Assembly: GCA_030696315.1 (NCBI GenBank) | Contig: JAUYSM010000111.1 | Coordinates: 1 to 64,000 of the forward strand | Direction: 5' to 3' | DNA from: Pseudohongiella sp. | GTDB lineage: Bacteria; Pseudomonadota; Gammaproteobacteria; Pseudomonadales; Pseudohongiellaceae | Length of the DNA: 64,000 bases | Part shown: positions 1-7,704 of the stretch, piece after piece | How positions within the stretch are numbered: the first letter of the stretch is position 1 | How the letters are laid out: each line of letters starts with the position of its first letter | Notes under the pieces: generated by a model | Databases searched by the model: none | What the model was told of the DNA's origin: nothing | Seen by the model: the letters and a program-made list of their open reading frames with translations, nothing else | Made by a program: the position numbers and the translations under genes

Positions 1-1274
1 TGATGCTGGAGCCGATGTATACAGATCATCAAAGGGCGACGGGGGAATCCAGGTCAAACGAGGGGCGGCAACAGGATGGTCAGGAGACCATGACTTTTGA
101 ATTGGGTGTCGTACCGGACGCGCTGCAAGAGCAGTCCCGACAATTGGGTTCCCGTTTTACCGTACTGAGCCGCGGCCTGCGAGACATCAGCGCGGTCCTC
201 AGAAGACAGATGGAAGAGGCGGATACCTTACCAGGTCGCCAACAAGCAGAGTTATGGTTCCCTGTAATTGGTGGCATGGTGGCTCGCTCGGAAAGTAACG
301 AAAAATTATGGCAGGCTTTTGCGCGTGCAGATGTATCAGGGGAAGCCCCCGCTGCCCGTTGGCTGAGTGCCATCAACCCCGGTAACGCCCCCGGGTCAGC
401 CGGCGCTTTTAAAAGAGAATTTAATACCAGCCACCAAGAGCCAAGCGATTTTCAGCTCAGCTGCAGCCCAGTGCTGGCCGCGCAGACATTAATTGAACAC
501 TTATGGCAGCGTTGTGCCGGTGCGGTGTTAACGTCGGCAACCCTGTCGGCCCTCGGGACATTTGATGTACTGGCCATGCGGGCAGGATTGCCTGCCCAGA
601 CGGTTTACCATCGGATCAGCAGTCCGTTTGATTATGCCAACGCTGCTAAATTGATTATTCCGAGATTAAACTGTGACCCTGCTGATGCCCGGGCTCATAC
701 AGCTGCCATCGTGACATTGCTGCCAAAGGTCTTAAACCTCAGTGAGGCCTCGCTGATGTTGTTCAGTTCCAGGCGTCAAATGATGGATGTGCTAGAAGGT
801 GTATCCGCAGAATTACGCGCAGTAATTTTATGTCAGGATGACTACCAAAAAGCCCAGTTATTGACCTTGCATCGACAACGGGTTGACGCAGGTGAACCAA
901 GCGTCATTTTTGGCCTAGCCAGTTTTGCAGAGGGAGTGGATCTGCCCGGTCGTTATTGTGAACATGTCTTGATCGCCAAAATACCGTTTTCTGTTCCCAA
1001 CGATCCCATTGAGGCAACACTGGCCCAGTGGATAGAGCAACAAGGACGCAATGCCTTTATGACCTTGTCGGTGCCGGAAGCGTCATTCAAGTTAGTTCAG
1101 GCAGCCGGCCGTTTGTTGCGAAGTGAAACTGACACGGGGCGGATAACGGTATTTGACGAACGCTTGATAAACAAGTTTTATGGCAAATCCATTCTGGCGT
1201 CATTGCCACCGTTTACGCGCGAGATATTCCCGCGCTGGCTGGAATCACCTGGCGCTGATAAACCTGCAGCCTGA
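1..1274 (+). CDS. dinG: DinG-family ATP-dependent DNA helicase, C-terminal part (cut by window edge)
   Basis: About 423 residues of the C-terminal half of an XPD/DinG-type superfamily 2 helicase are visible; the frame runs off the left edge, so the N-terminal Walker A and iron-sulfur cysteines are not seen. Numbered from the ATG at base 3, the second helicase domain shows VLTSATL (175-181), FAEGVDLPG (308-316, motif V) and QAAGRLLRSETDTG (366-379, motif VI with its arginine fingers). DinG unwinds 5'-tailed DNA, D-loops and R-loops. The stop codon abuts the stop of the next, convergent gene with no base between. The start is unknown. Assignment to DinG rather than a YoaA-like paralogue is likely but not certain. 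Confidence 0.88.
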   Translation, partial: MLEPMYTDHQRATGESRSNEGRQQDGQETMTFELGVVPDALQEQSRQLGSRFTVLSRGLRDISAVLRRQMEEADTLPGRQQAELWFPVIGGMVARSESNEKLWQAFARADVSGEAPAARWLSAINPGNAPGSAGAFKREFNTSHQEPSDFQLSCSPVLAAQTLIEHLWQRCAGAVLTSATLSALGTFDVLAMRAGLPAQTVYHRISSPFDYANAAKLIIPRLNCDPADARAHTAAIVTLLPKVLNLSEASLMLFSSRRQMMDVLEGVSAELRAVILCQDDYQKAQLLTLHRQRVDAGEPSVIFGLASFAEGVDLPGRYCEHVLIAKIPFSVPNDPIEATLAQWIEQQGRNAFMTLSVPEASFKLVQAAGRLLRSETDTGRITVFDERLINKFYGKSILASLPPFTREIFPRWLESPGADKPAA

Positions 1275-1499
1275 TCAATGTCTGGACTGTGTATAGGCAA
1301 TACCATTTTTTTTGTCGATGTAATAACCAATGGCGGCGCCTGAAAGCAGTCCAATCAATGTCACAAGCAACACATTATTGAGCATGGCACCCAGACCAAA
1401 TCCGAGGAACAGCCCGCAGCTGATACACATGGCCATAAAACTGGTTGCCTTGAGTTTTTTAGACGTTTTTACGGATTTTTTACGGCTGGTTTGACTCAT
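1275..1499 (-). CDS. Small Gly-rich membrane protein, unknown function
   Basis: This 74-residue protein starts with a very basic stretch (many Lys/Arg/Ser in residues 1-18), followed by two predicted membrane segments (about 20-40 and 43-60) rich in Gly and Ala, and a short charged tail (YYIDKKNG). It resembles the small glycine-zipper-like inner membrane proteins that carry no assigned function. Its ATG lies 20 bases inside the end of the upstream cyclophilin gene, which suggests translational coupling in a common minus-strand transcript. No enzyme motif is present and I do not assign a role. Confidence 0.6.
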   Translation of the reverse strand: MSQTSRKKSVKTSKKLKATSFMAMCISCGLFLGFGLGAMLNNVLLVTLIGLLSGAAIGYYIDKKNGIAYTQSRH

Positions 1500-2394
1500 T
1501 TATGACGCCCTCCGGTACAGGTTGCTGAACCACATCAGTGAGTAAAATCTCTACTGGTCGAATATGATAAATACGAACACTGCTTTCAGGCTGACGACTG
1601 ATGCTATTGGCAAGACTGCCTCCGGCAACAATTCTGCCAATAACCGTATGCGTTGCGGTTAACCAAGGTGTATCTATCAGGGAAATCAATAGCTCGGCAT
1701 CATTGGTGCCGGGACCTTTATTTGCCATTAGCACACTGCCGGCCACAGGCCTTCGTGAGGGCAGGGCGGCGTTGTACCGATATCCCAGTAATTCATGAGC
1801 CTGCATTATATTCATATTGCGAAGTCTATCTGTAATGCGCTCTTGCTGAGTGTCTGCCTGCTCACGACTTCTGATATTCATGTTGCGATACAGAGGAACT
1901 AATACCCTGTCCTGAAAGTCGGCTATATCTGCAATATTCATCCATGCATGCGGGCGACCGGTATTGTCGAGAAGTTTCTGTTGTTCTAATCCCAGGCCTC
2001 GCGCGTTTATTTCGTCTGCCACTGTGCGCGGTCTTTCGCGACCGGCTCGCTCCGCTGCTCCCGTTTGCAAAAAGCTCCCTGGCACAACTCGATGGAAGGT
2101 AAGCCCATCGTAGTAGTTACCGCCGTTTCCATTCGGCATCAATGTGCCCGTTGCCAGATCAAGCACTCTGCGCACACTTTGTGGGGCTGCGCTGGGAAAC
2201 AGTTCAATGTACAGGTCGCCCTCGGAACTGCTGATTTCCAATAATGGGTTACCCGGGTTTTCCAATAATGGCAGCAGTTGCTCAGATAATGTCTGCGCTA
2301 CGCTTGTTGGCACCAACAAGGCATAGAGCAGGGCTACAGCCAGCAAATGCACTTGAAGTGACGCTCGATGAATGGTTTTTCTAATGTTTGTCAT
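1480..2394 (-). CDS. Periplasmic cyclophilin-type peptidyl-prolyl isomerase, divergent
   Basis: A 304-residue protein with a signal peptide or anchor (hydrophobic about 17-33, cleavage plausible after SVAQ). The cyclophilin fold is recognisable in two halves: LEISSSEGDLYIELFPSAAP to YYDGLTFHRVVPG (52-106) and GSVLMANKGPGTNDAELLIS to PWLTATHTVIGRI (219-255). The catalytic Arg (R102), a Gln (Q110), the Trp (W244) and His (H249) are kept, but the usual NGSQFFIT stretch reads NDAELLIS. An insertion of roughly 85 residues, rich in Arg, Asn and Met, separates the halves. It is probably a folding helper in the periplasm; activity may be weak. The ATG overlaps the stop of the upstream nucleotidyltransferase gene by 4 bases. 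Confidence 0.85.
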   Translation of the reverse strand: MTNIRKTIHRASLQVHLLAVALLYALLVPTSVAQTLSEQLLPLLENPGNPLLEISSSEGDLYIELFPSAAPQSVRRVLDLATGTLMPNGNGGNYYDGLTFHRVVPGSFLQTGAAERAGRERPRTVADEINARGLGLEQQKLLDNTGRPHAWMNIADIADFQDRVLVPLYRNMNIRSREQADTQQERITDRLRNMNIMQAHELLGYRYNAALPSRRPVAGSVLMANKGPGTNDAELLISLIDTPWLTATHTVIGRIVAGGSLANSISRQPESSVRIYHIRPVEILLTDVVQQPVPEGVINESNQP

Positions 2395-3029
2395 GGCACA
2401 TAGTCACGTAAAGCCTGAGGAGTATCAATATCATACACAACGCCTGGATCGCCAGTTTCCAACTCAATAATAGCTTGCTTGTGCGCTTGCAACACATGCC
2501 TTGCGCCAGCATCACCATGGCAGGTTAATAGTTCGGGAAAAAATTGTCTGCCAAAACCTACAGGATGTCCACGAACTGCTTGCCACGTTGGTATGACTAT
2601 ATTCTGAGGGTTTGCGGCATCTAACAACAAGGACAGGGTGCTGGCTCTGATAAATGGCATATCGCCCAGGCACACAAAGGCACTTTGCCAATCTGCTGGC
2701 GCATTTTTTATGCCATGCGCCAGGCTGTGTCCCATGCCTGATTTAGCATCGTCACACAGATACAAAAATCGCTTATGTGTTGCTGGCAAAAAATCATAGA
2801 CACCTGCATCCAACAACTCTTTTCGCCCAACAACTATAATATTATCAGTGGATTGAAGAATATTTATGAAGGTTTGCTGAAGAAGGGTATTGCCATTCGC
2901 CAGCCTGGCGCTGAGCTTGATTCCACCAAAGCGCACGCTAAAACCTGCGGCAAGCAGTATGGCTCCATTTTTTAAGACACTTGAGGCTGAAGGCGGCTGT
3001 ACAGCGAGCGCATTATGAGAAAATGTCAT
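2391..3029 (-). CDS. MobA/MocA-like nucleotidyltransferase
   Basis: A 212-residue GT-A-fold nucleotidyltransferase. The NTP-binding signature LAAGFSVRFGG lies at 26-36, the metal-binding LGDMPFI near 125-131, and the C-terminal half has GHPVGFGRQFFPEL and a GDAGARHVL motif. This pattern fits the MocA/MobA-like family that transfers CMP or GMP to molybdopterin, but members also activate other substrates. No xanthine dehydrogenase or cofactor genes lie nearby, so the substrate is open. It is the first gene of a three-gene minus-strand string (4-base overlap with the cyclophilin gene) and lies 84 bases downstream of nrdB. Confidence 0.8.
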   Translation of the reverse strand: MTFSHNALAVQPPSASSVLKNGAILLAAGFSVRFGGIKLSARLANGNTLLQQTFINILQSTDNIIVVGRKELLDAGVYDFLPATHKRFLYLCDDAKSGMGHSLAHGIKNAPADWQSAFVCLGDMPFIRASTLSLLLDAANPQNIVIPTWQAVRGHPVGFGRQFFPELLTCHGDAGARHVLQAHKQAIIELETGDPGVVYDIDTPQALRDYVP

Positions 3030-3051
3030 GAGTTCTTTACGCTACATTGGT

Positions 3052-3093
3052 GTCCGGTCCTCATGGTATGGCGATACACCACAAAGACCGGAC
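3052..3093. repeat. Inverted repeat between nrdB and the nucleotidyltransferase gene
   Basis: GTCCGGTC at 3052-3059 is the exact reverse complement of GACCGGAC at 3086-3093, with 26 bases between. It sits in the 84-base gap after the nrdB stop. There is no clear U-tract on the minus strand, so a rho-independent terminator is only one possibility. Confidence 0.4.
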
Positions 3094-3113
3094 CCTTTGT
3101 AATTCGACAGGAA

Positions 3114-4514
3114 TTAATCCCAGCTCAGTGCGCCGCCTGTTTGATACTCAATAACCCGAGTTTCAAAGAAGTTCTTTTCCTTACGCAGATCCATGATTTC
3201 TGACATCCACGGGAAAGGGTTTTTGACGCCTTTAAATTGTTCCGGCAGTCCGATCTGAACCAGACGACGGTTAGCGATGAACTGCAGATATTCTTCCATC
3301 ATCACTGCGTTCATACCGAGTACACCGCGAGGCATGGTGTCGCGTGCGTATTCGATTTCCAGTTGCGTCGCCTGCAGAATCATCTGTGTGGCTTCACGCT
3401 TCATGGCATCGTCCCACAAATGCTGATTCTCGATTTTGATCTGGTTGATCATGTCGATGCCAAAATTAAGATGCATGGACTCATCACGCAGAATGTACTG
3501 GAATTGCTCTGAAGTACCGGTCATCTTGTTGCGGCGGCCCATGGACAGAATCTGGGTGAAACCACAATAGAAGAAGATACCTTCCAGGCAGCAATAAAAC
3601 GCAATCAGGTTCTTCAACAGGGCTTTATCTGTTTCCGGCGTGCCGGTATTGAAGTTGGGATCGTTCAATTCTTTGGTGTACTTCAGGCCCCAAGAGGCCT
3701 TTTTGGCAACCGATGGAACCTCGTGATACATGTTGAAGATTTCACCTTCATCCATACCCAGTGATTCAATGCAGTACTGGTATGCATGAGTATGAATAGC
3801 CTCTTCAAAGGCCTGGCGCAAAATGTACTGACGGCACTCCGGGTTGGTAATCAAGCGGTACAGTGCCAGCACCAGGTTGTTTGCAACCAGTGAGTCCGCG
3901 GTGGAGAAAAAGCCCAGGTTGCGTTTAACAATCATGCGCTCGTCAGCGGTCAAACCGTTCGGGTTTTTCCACAACGCGATATCTGCGTTCATGTTGATTT
4001 CTTGTGGCATCCAGTGATTGGCGCACCCGTCCAGATACTTCTGCCAAGCCCAGTCATACTTAAACGGCACAAGCTGATTCAGGTCAGCACGGCAATTGAT
4101 CATGCGCTTGTCATCTACTGTGACACGCTCGGTCCATTCGCCGATTTCATGCTGAATCGCACTGGTATCCAGATCTTTCAGTTCATCCAGTGCACGTTGC
4201 ATCACTTGCTGGTTAACAACTTCTGCTGCAGCCTCAGTCACTGTTCTGGAGGATCGCCCCACCGCCGGTTCGGCGATCTCCCTCTCAGCAGCATTGGCAA
4301 AATCCATGGCAGTCATGGTCTTGGCTGCTGCAATCGCATCCGCATAGCTGTTTGCTGCTTTGTCAGCAGATACGTTTGCAGAATGTATGGCGGCCGCTGA
4401 AATGGCCGCTGCGGACTTTTGCTCAGCTGCTTTTGCTGAGTTGGCGCGCTCCATGCTGGATGAGCTCGCATCAAGCGTGGATGGGTCTTCGTAAAATTCA
4501 TCCCAGGAAATCAT
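3114..4514 (-). CDS. nrdB: Ribonucleoside-diphosphate reductase, beta subunit (radical-bearing R2)
   Basis: Class I ribonucleotide reductase R2 subunit (466 residues), which holds the diiron-tyrosyl radical needed by NrdA to reduce ribonucleotides. The ferritin-like core is very close to Pseudomonas NrdB: metal ligands D207, E238 and H241 with the radical tyrosine Y245 four residues after the His, and the C-terminus [18 protein letters not shown] that docks on the large subunit. The family is usually 375-415 residues; here residues about 15-110 form an Ala/Ser-rich extension between the conserved MISWDEF start and the core. The reading frame is open throughout, so this is not a frameshift. 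Transcribed behind nrdA with a 129-base gap. Confidence 0.97.
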   Translation of the reverse strand: MISWDEFYEDPSTLDASSSSMERANSAKAAEQKSAAAISAAAIHSANVSADKAANSYADAIAAAKTMTAMDFANAAEREIAEPAVGRSSRTVTEAAAEVVNQQVMQRALDELKDLDTSAIQHEIGEWTERVTVDDKRMINCRADLNQLVPFKYDWAWQKYLDGCANHWMPQEINMNADIALWKNPNGLTADERMIVKRNLGFFSTADSLVANNLVLALYRLITNPECRQYILRQAFEEAIHTHAYQYCIESLGMDEGEIFNMYHEVPSVAKKASWGLKYTKELNDPNFNTGTPETDKALLKNLIAFYCCLEGIFFYCGFTQILSMGRRNKMTGTSEQFQYILRDESMHLNFGIDMINQIKIENQHLWDDAMKREATQMILQATQLEIEYARDTMPRGVLGMNAVMMEEYLQFIANRRLVQIGLPEQFKGVKNPFPWMSEIMDLRKEKNFFETRVIEYQTGGALSWD

Positions 4515-4561
4515 TGTCTACCCCTGATATCTTTTAGTTGCAGCAAGTTATATTTGCATCT

Positions 4562-4593
4562 AGTTGTTATTACAGCTAGTTGTAATAACAACT
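4562..4593. repeat. 13-bp perfect inverted repeat in the nrdA-nrdB gap
   Basis: AGTTGTTATTACA (4562-4574) and TGTAATAACAACT (4581-4593) are exact reverse complements with a six-base spacer. The site lies upstream of nrdB on its transcript. It could be a protein-binding palindrome or an mRNA stem-loop that tunes the ratio of NrdA to NrdB; the sequence does not decide. Confidence 0.55.
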
Positions 4594-4616
4594 TCGCGTA
4601 ACATCTACGTTAATAA

Positions 4617-4638
4617 CTGCCACCTTGAAAGGTGGCAG
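4617..4638. terminator. Hairpin just after nrdA, possible attenuating terminator
   Basis: CTGCCACCT and AGGTGGCAG form a 9-bp stem with a TGAA loop, ending six bases beyond the nrdA stop codon. On the minus strand it is followed by GTTATTAACG, which is not a good U-tract, so it may stabilise the nrdA message or attenuate rather than fully terminate before nrdB. Confidence 0.45.
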
Positions 4639-4643
4639 GCATA

Positions 4644-7505
4644 TTACTGACAGGCTTCGCAGTCAGGATCATCAATCGAGCACGCCTTAGGAACATCCGC
4701 TGCCATTGGGGCACTGCTACTGGACACCGCATTCAACTTGCTGCCAGCCACCGTTGATTTCTCGGTACTGGTGGCGGCCAGAGAGCGCAGGTAATAAGTG
4801 GTTTTCAGACCGCGTAACCACGCCATGCGGTAGGTGACATCCAGTTTTTTGCCATTGGCGCCAGAAATGTACAGGTTCAAGGATTGTGCCTGGTCAATCC
4901 ACTTCTGACGACGACTTGCTGCATCGACCAACCAGCGCGGCTCTATTTCAAACGCGGTGGCATACAGATCTTTGATGTGCTGCGGAATACGATCAATCTG
5001 CTGCAGACTGCCATCGTAGTACTTAAGATCGTTGACCATGACGTTATCCCACAGATCAAGCGCTTTCAAATCACGCACCAGATAAGGGTTAACCACAGTG
5101 AATTCACCGGACAGATTGGATTTTACGTACAGGTTCTGATACGTCGGCTCAATCGACTGCGATACGCCGGAAATATTGGCAATTGTTGCTGTTGGGGCAA
5201 TTGCCAGCACATTGGAATTGCGCATGCCTACCTGAGCAATACGCTGACGCAGGGTTTCCCAATCAAGCGTTTGGCTCATGTCGACTTCAAGATACTTCTC
5301 ACCGCGTACTTCCTGCAGCAGTTTCAGAGAATCGATTGGCAAAATGCCCTGATCCCACAAAGAACCTTTATAGCTGCTGTAGGTGCCGCGCTCTTCTGCC
5401 AGATCAGTGGACGCCTGAATGGCGTGATAACTGATAACTTCCATGGATTCGTCAGCAAACTTCAACGCTTCAGTTGAACTGTAAGGGATACGCTGAACAT
5501 ACAGTGCGTCCTGGAAACCCATAATACCCATGCCCACTGGACGGTGCTTCAGGTTGGAGTTCTCCGCCTGAGGCACTGAGTAGTAGTTGATGTCGATCAC
5601 GTTATCCAGCATACGAACGGCTGTCTTGATCGTGCGCTCCAGCTTGGCTGTATCCAGACCTTGCTCTGTGACGTGATTAACCATGTTTACCGAGCCCAGG
5701 TTACATACAGCAATTTCTTCCGGGCTGGTATTCAAGGTAATCTCAGTACACAGATTCGACGAATGGATGGTGCCCACGTGCTGCTGGGGAGAGCGCACGT
5801 TGCACGCATCTTTAAACGTAATCCAGGGATGGCCGGTTTCAAACAGCATGGACAGCATCTTGCGCCAGAGGTCTTTGGCGCGGACAGTTTTGTAAATCTC
5901 CACCTGGCCAGCAGCCGCTTTGCGTTCATATTCCTCGTACGCACGCTCGAAGGCATCACCATGCAAATCATGCAGTTCTGGTACATTGTTTGGCGAGAAC
6001 AGCGTCCAGTCACCATCTTCAAACACACGTTTCATAAACATGTCTGGAATCCAGTTGGCCGTGTTCATGTCATGAGTACGACGACGATCATCACCGGTGT
6101 TTTTGCGCAACTCCAGAAACTCTTCGATATCAAGGTGCCAGGTTTCAAGATAAGCACAAACTGCGCCTTTGCGTTTGCCACCTTGATTGACCGCTACCGC
6201 CGTATCATTCACTACCTTCAGGAAGGGCACGATACCTTGTGATTTGCCATTGGTACCCTTGATGCCAGCTCCCAACGCGCGAACCGGCGTCCAGTCATTA
6301 CCCAGCCCACCAGCCCATTTGGACAGCATGGCGTTGTCTTTGATGGCGCTGTATATGCCGTGCAGATCGTCCGGCACTGTTGTCAGGAAGCAGGAAGAAA
6401 GCTGTGGACGCAAGGTGCCCGAGTTAAACAGCTGTGGTGTGGACACCATATAGTCAAAGCTGGAAATCAGGTTATAAAACTCGATCGCTCTGGCTTCGCG
6501 ATCAGTCTCGTTGCTCGCCAGCCCCATGGCAACCCGCATAAAAAATATCTGCGGAAGCTCAAAACGCACACCGTTGCTGTGAATAAAGTAACGATCGTAG
6601 AGTGTCTGCAGACCAAGATACGTAAATTGTGTGTCTCGCTCTGCGTTAAGTGCATCCCCCAAGACGTCCAGATCGTAGTCCAGCAGGTGAGATGACAACA
6701 AACCAAGTTCAACACCTTTTTCGATGTATGGACGCAGCACCGATGGGTAGCGGTAATTCATTTCGCTTTGTGTCGCGCTGTCGGTCACGCCAAGGAAGCC
6801 CAGCGCCTCTGAACGCAGGGTGTCCAACAGCAACCGTGCCGTCACATAAGAATAATTAGGATCCTGCTCGACCAACGTACGCGCAGTCATCACTGCCGAC
6901 GTACGTACGTCGTCCATTTTGACGCCGGGATACAGGTTTTTCAGGGTTTCCTGATAAATCGCATCGCTGGATACACCTTCCAATCCAGCACACGCCTCGT
7001 CAATCACGGTACGCAAACGCAATGTATCCAAGGGCCCCTTGGTGCCATCCTGATACGTCACCAGGATACTGGACTCGGAAGGCTGCTCGCGTGCTCGCTG
7101 CTGATCACGCAAACGCGCGTGTTCTGCACGATACAAAACGTAGGCGCGAGCAACTTTGTGCTCGCCTGTGCGCATCATCGCCAGCTCTACCTGATCCTGA
7201 ATTTCTTCAATATGGATAGAGCCACCTGATGGCATACGACGTTTAAAAATGGTGCTGATCTGAGCAGCCATTTTTGCCACAGTTTCACGTACGCGGGCAG
7301 AGGCTGCCGCAGGGCCGCCTTCGATGGCCAGGTAAGCTTTGGTGATCGCCACCACAATTTTTGATTCATCATAGGTCACGACGGCGCCATTACGCTTGAT
7401 GACTCGCAATTGACCAGGCGCTGTCGCCGGCAACTCTTCGCTCGACCGGGTCGCTGGACGGGAGCTGACAGAAGGGCTGCCATAGCTGGGAGTGTTGGTT
7501 TGCAT
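4644..7505 (-). CDS. nrdA: Ribonucleoside-diphosphate reductase, alpha subunit (catalytic R1)
   Basis: Class I ribonucleotide reductase large subunit, 953 residues from the preferred start. Two ATP-cone-like regions (about 32-130 and 145-230) precede the catalytic barrel, as in Pseudomonas NrdA, and would carry dATP/ATP activity control. Active-site residues are visible: C372 (SSCFL), N584, C586 and E588 (NLCTE), and C601 (AVCNLGS). The C-terminal tail ends in CEACQ, the dithiol pair that is re-reduced by thioredoxin or glutaredoxin. An ATG four codons upstream (7517) exists, but its own sequence contains the GGAGAAG ribosome site that sits correctly before the ATG at 7505. Controlled by the NrdR and DnaA boxes at 7578-7671. 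Confidence 0.97.
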   Translation of the reverse strand: MQTNTPSYGSPSVSSRPATRSSEELPATAPGQLRVIKRNGAVVTYDESKIVVAITKAYLAIEGGPAAASARVRETVAKMAAQISTIFKRRMPSGGSIHIEEIQDQVELAMMRTGEHKVARAYVLYRAEHARLRDQQRAREQPSESSILVTYQDGTKGPLDTLRLRTVIDEACAGLEGVSSDAIYQETLKNLYPGVKMDDVRTSAVMTARTLVEQDPNYSYVTARLLLDTLRSEALGFLGVTDSATQSEMNYRYPSVLRPYIEKGVELGLLSSHLLDYDLDVLGDALNAERDTQFTYLGLQTLYDRYFIHSNGVRFELPQIFFMRVAMGLASNETDREARAIEFYNLISSFDYMVSTPQLFNSGTLRPQLSSCFLTTVPDDLHGIYSAIKDNAMLSKWAGGLGNDWTPVRALGAGIKGTNGKSQGIVPFLKVVNDTAVAVNQGGKRKGAVCAYLETWHLDIEEFLELRKNTGDDRRRTHDMNTANWIPDMFMKRVFEDGDWTLFSPNNVPELHDLHGDAFERAYEEYERKAAAGQVEIYKTVRAKDLWRKMLSMLFETGHPWITFKDACNVRSPQQHVGTIHSSNLCTEITLNTSPEEIAVCNLGSVNMVNHVTEQGLDTAKLERTIKTAVRMLDNVIDINYYSVPQAENSNLKHRPVGMGIMGFQDALYVQRIPYSSTEALKFADESMEVISYHAIQASTDLAEERGTYSSYKGSLWDQGILPIDSLKLLQEVRGEKYLEVDMSQTLDWETLRQRIAQVGMRNSNVLAIAPTATIANISGVSQSIEPTYQNLYVKSNLSGEFTVVNPYLVRDLKALDLWDNVMVNDLKYYDGSLQQIDRIPQHIKDLYATAFEIEPRWLVDAASRRQKWIDQAQSLNLYISGANGKKLDVTYRMAWLRGLKTTYYLRSLAATSTEKSTVAGSKLNAVSSSSAPMAADVPKACSIDDPDCEACQ

Positions 7506-7508
7506 TGA

Positions 7509-7515
7509 CTTCTCC
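7509..7515 (-). promoter_or_regulatory. Ribosome binding site that fixes the nrdA start
   Basis: On the minus strand GGAGAAG is followed by TCA and then ATG at 7505. The motif overlaps the first codons of the longer reading from 7517, which makes the shorter start more likely. Confidence 0.6.
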
Positions 7516-7577
7516 ATGATGTTTTTATGATGACTCGGGGTCTAAGGCGTGAGCTAGCCGCTCGATCAGACCCCGAA

Positions 7578-7593
7578 ATACAATATATAGATG
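7578..7593 (-). promoter_or_regulatory. NrdR-box-like site 1 upstream of nrdA
   Basis: ATACAATATATAGATG matches the core of the NrdR box consensus (acaCwAtATaTwGtgt) at 12 of 16 positions, with the central CAATATATAG intact. A second box starts exactly 31 bases further, the usual three-helical-turn spacing of paired NrdR boxes. Confidence 0.72.
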
Positions 7594-7608
7594 ATTTTTG
7601 CGGACAGG

Positions 7609-7624
7609 GCACAAGATAGTGCGG
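7609..7624 (-). promoter_or_regulatory. NrdR-box-like site 2 upstream of nrdA
   Basis: GCACAAGATAGTGCGG matches the NrdR consensus at most conserved positions (cCA..A.AT...G.g). It overlaps the proposed -10 element (7613-7618), as expected for a repressor that blocks RNA polymerase when dATP is high. Start-to-start spacing from box 1 is 31 bases. Confidence 0.68.
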
Positions 7625-7641
7625 TCGCTGCATGATTGCAA
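7613..7641 (-). promoter_or_regulatory. Sigma70-type promoter of nrdAB
   Basis: On the minus strand TTGCAA (bases 7641-7636) is separated by 17 bases from TATCTT (7618-7613). The -10 lies inside NrdR box 2 and the two DnaA boxes lie just upstream of the -35, an arrangement similar to the E. coli nrdAB promoter. Confidence 0.5.
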
Positions 7642-7651
7642 GTGCTTTTTG

Positions 7652-7671
7652 TGTGGATAGCTTGTGGATAA
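7652..7671 (-). promoter_or_regulatory. Tandem DnaA boxes upstream of the nrdA promoter
   Basis: TGTGGATAA at 7663-7671 is a perfect DnaA box on the minus strand (TTATCCACA) and TGTGGATAG at 7652-7660 differs at one end base. They start 11 bases apart, one helical turn. DnaA is known to control nrdAB in E. coli through boxes in this position. No AT-rich unwinding region or box cluster is present, so this is not an origin. Confidence 0.7.
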
Positions 7672-7704
7672 GTTGTGTTTAAAGCGGGTATAACACCACT
7701 ACAT

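Noticed and set aside
3114-4514. Frameshift or foreign insertion in nrdB
   Set aside because: The frame is open, the Ala-rich part has the same base composition as its surroundings, and there are no flanking repeats.
5661-6242. 193-codon plus-strand open frame inside nrdA
   Set aside because: Antisense shadow of the conserved R1 catalytic domain; no ribosome site and no recognisable protein.
7652-7671. Replication origin suggested by the DnaA boxes
   Set aside because: Only two boxes, no AT-rich unwinding repeats and no dnaA, dnaN or gyrB nearby; control of nrdAB explains them.
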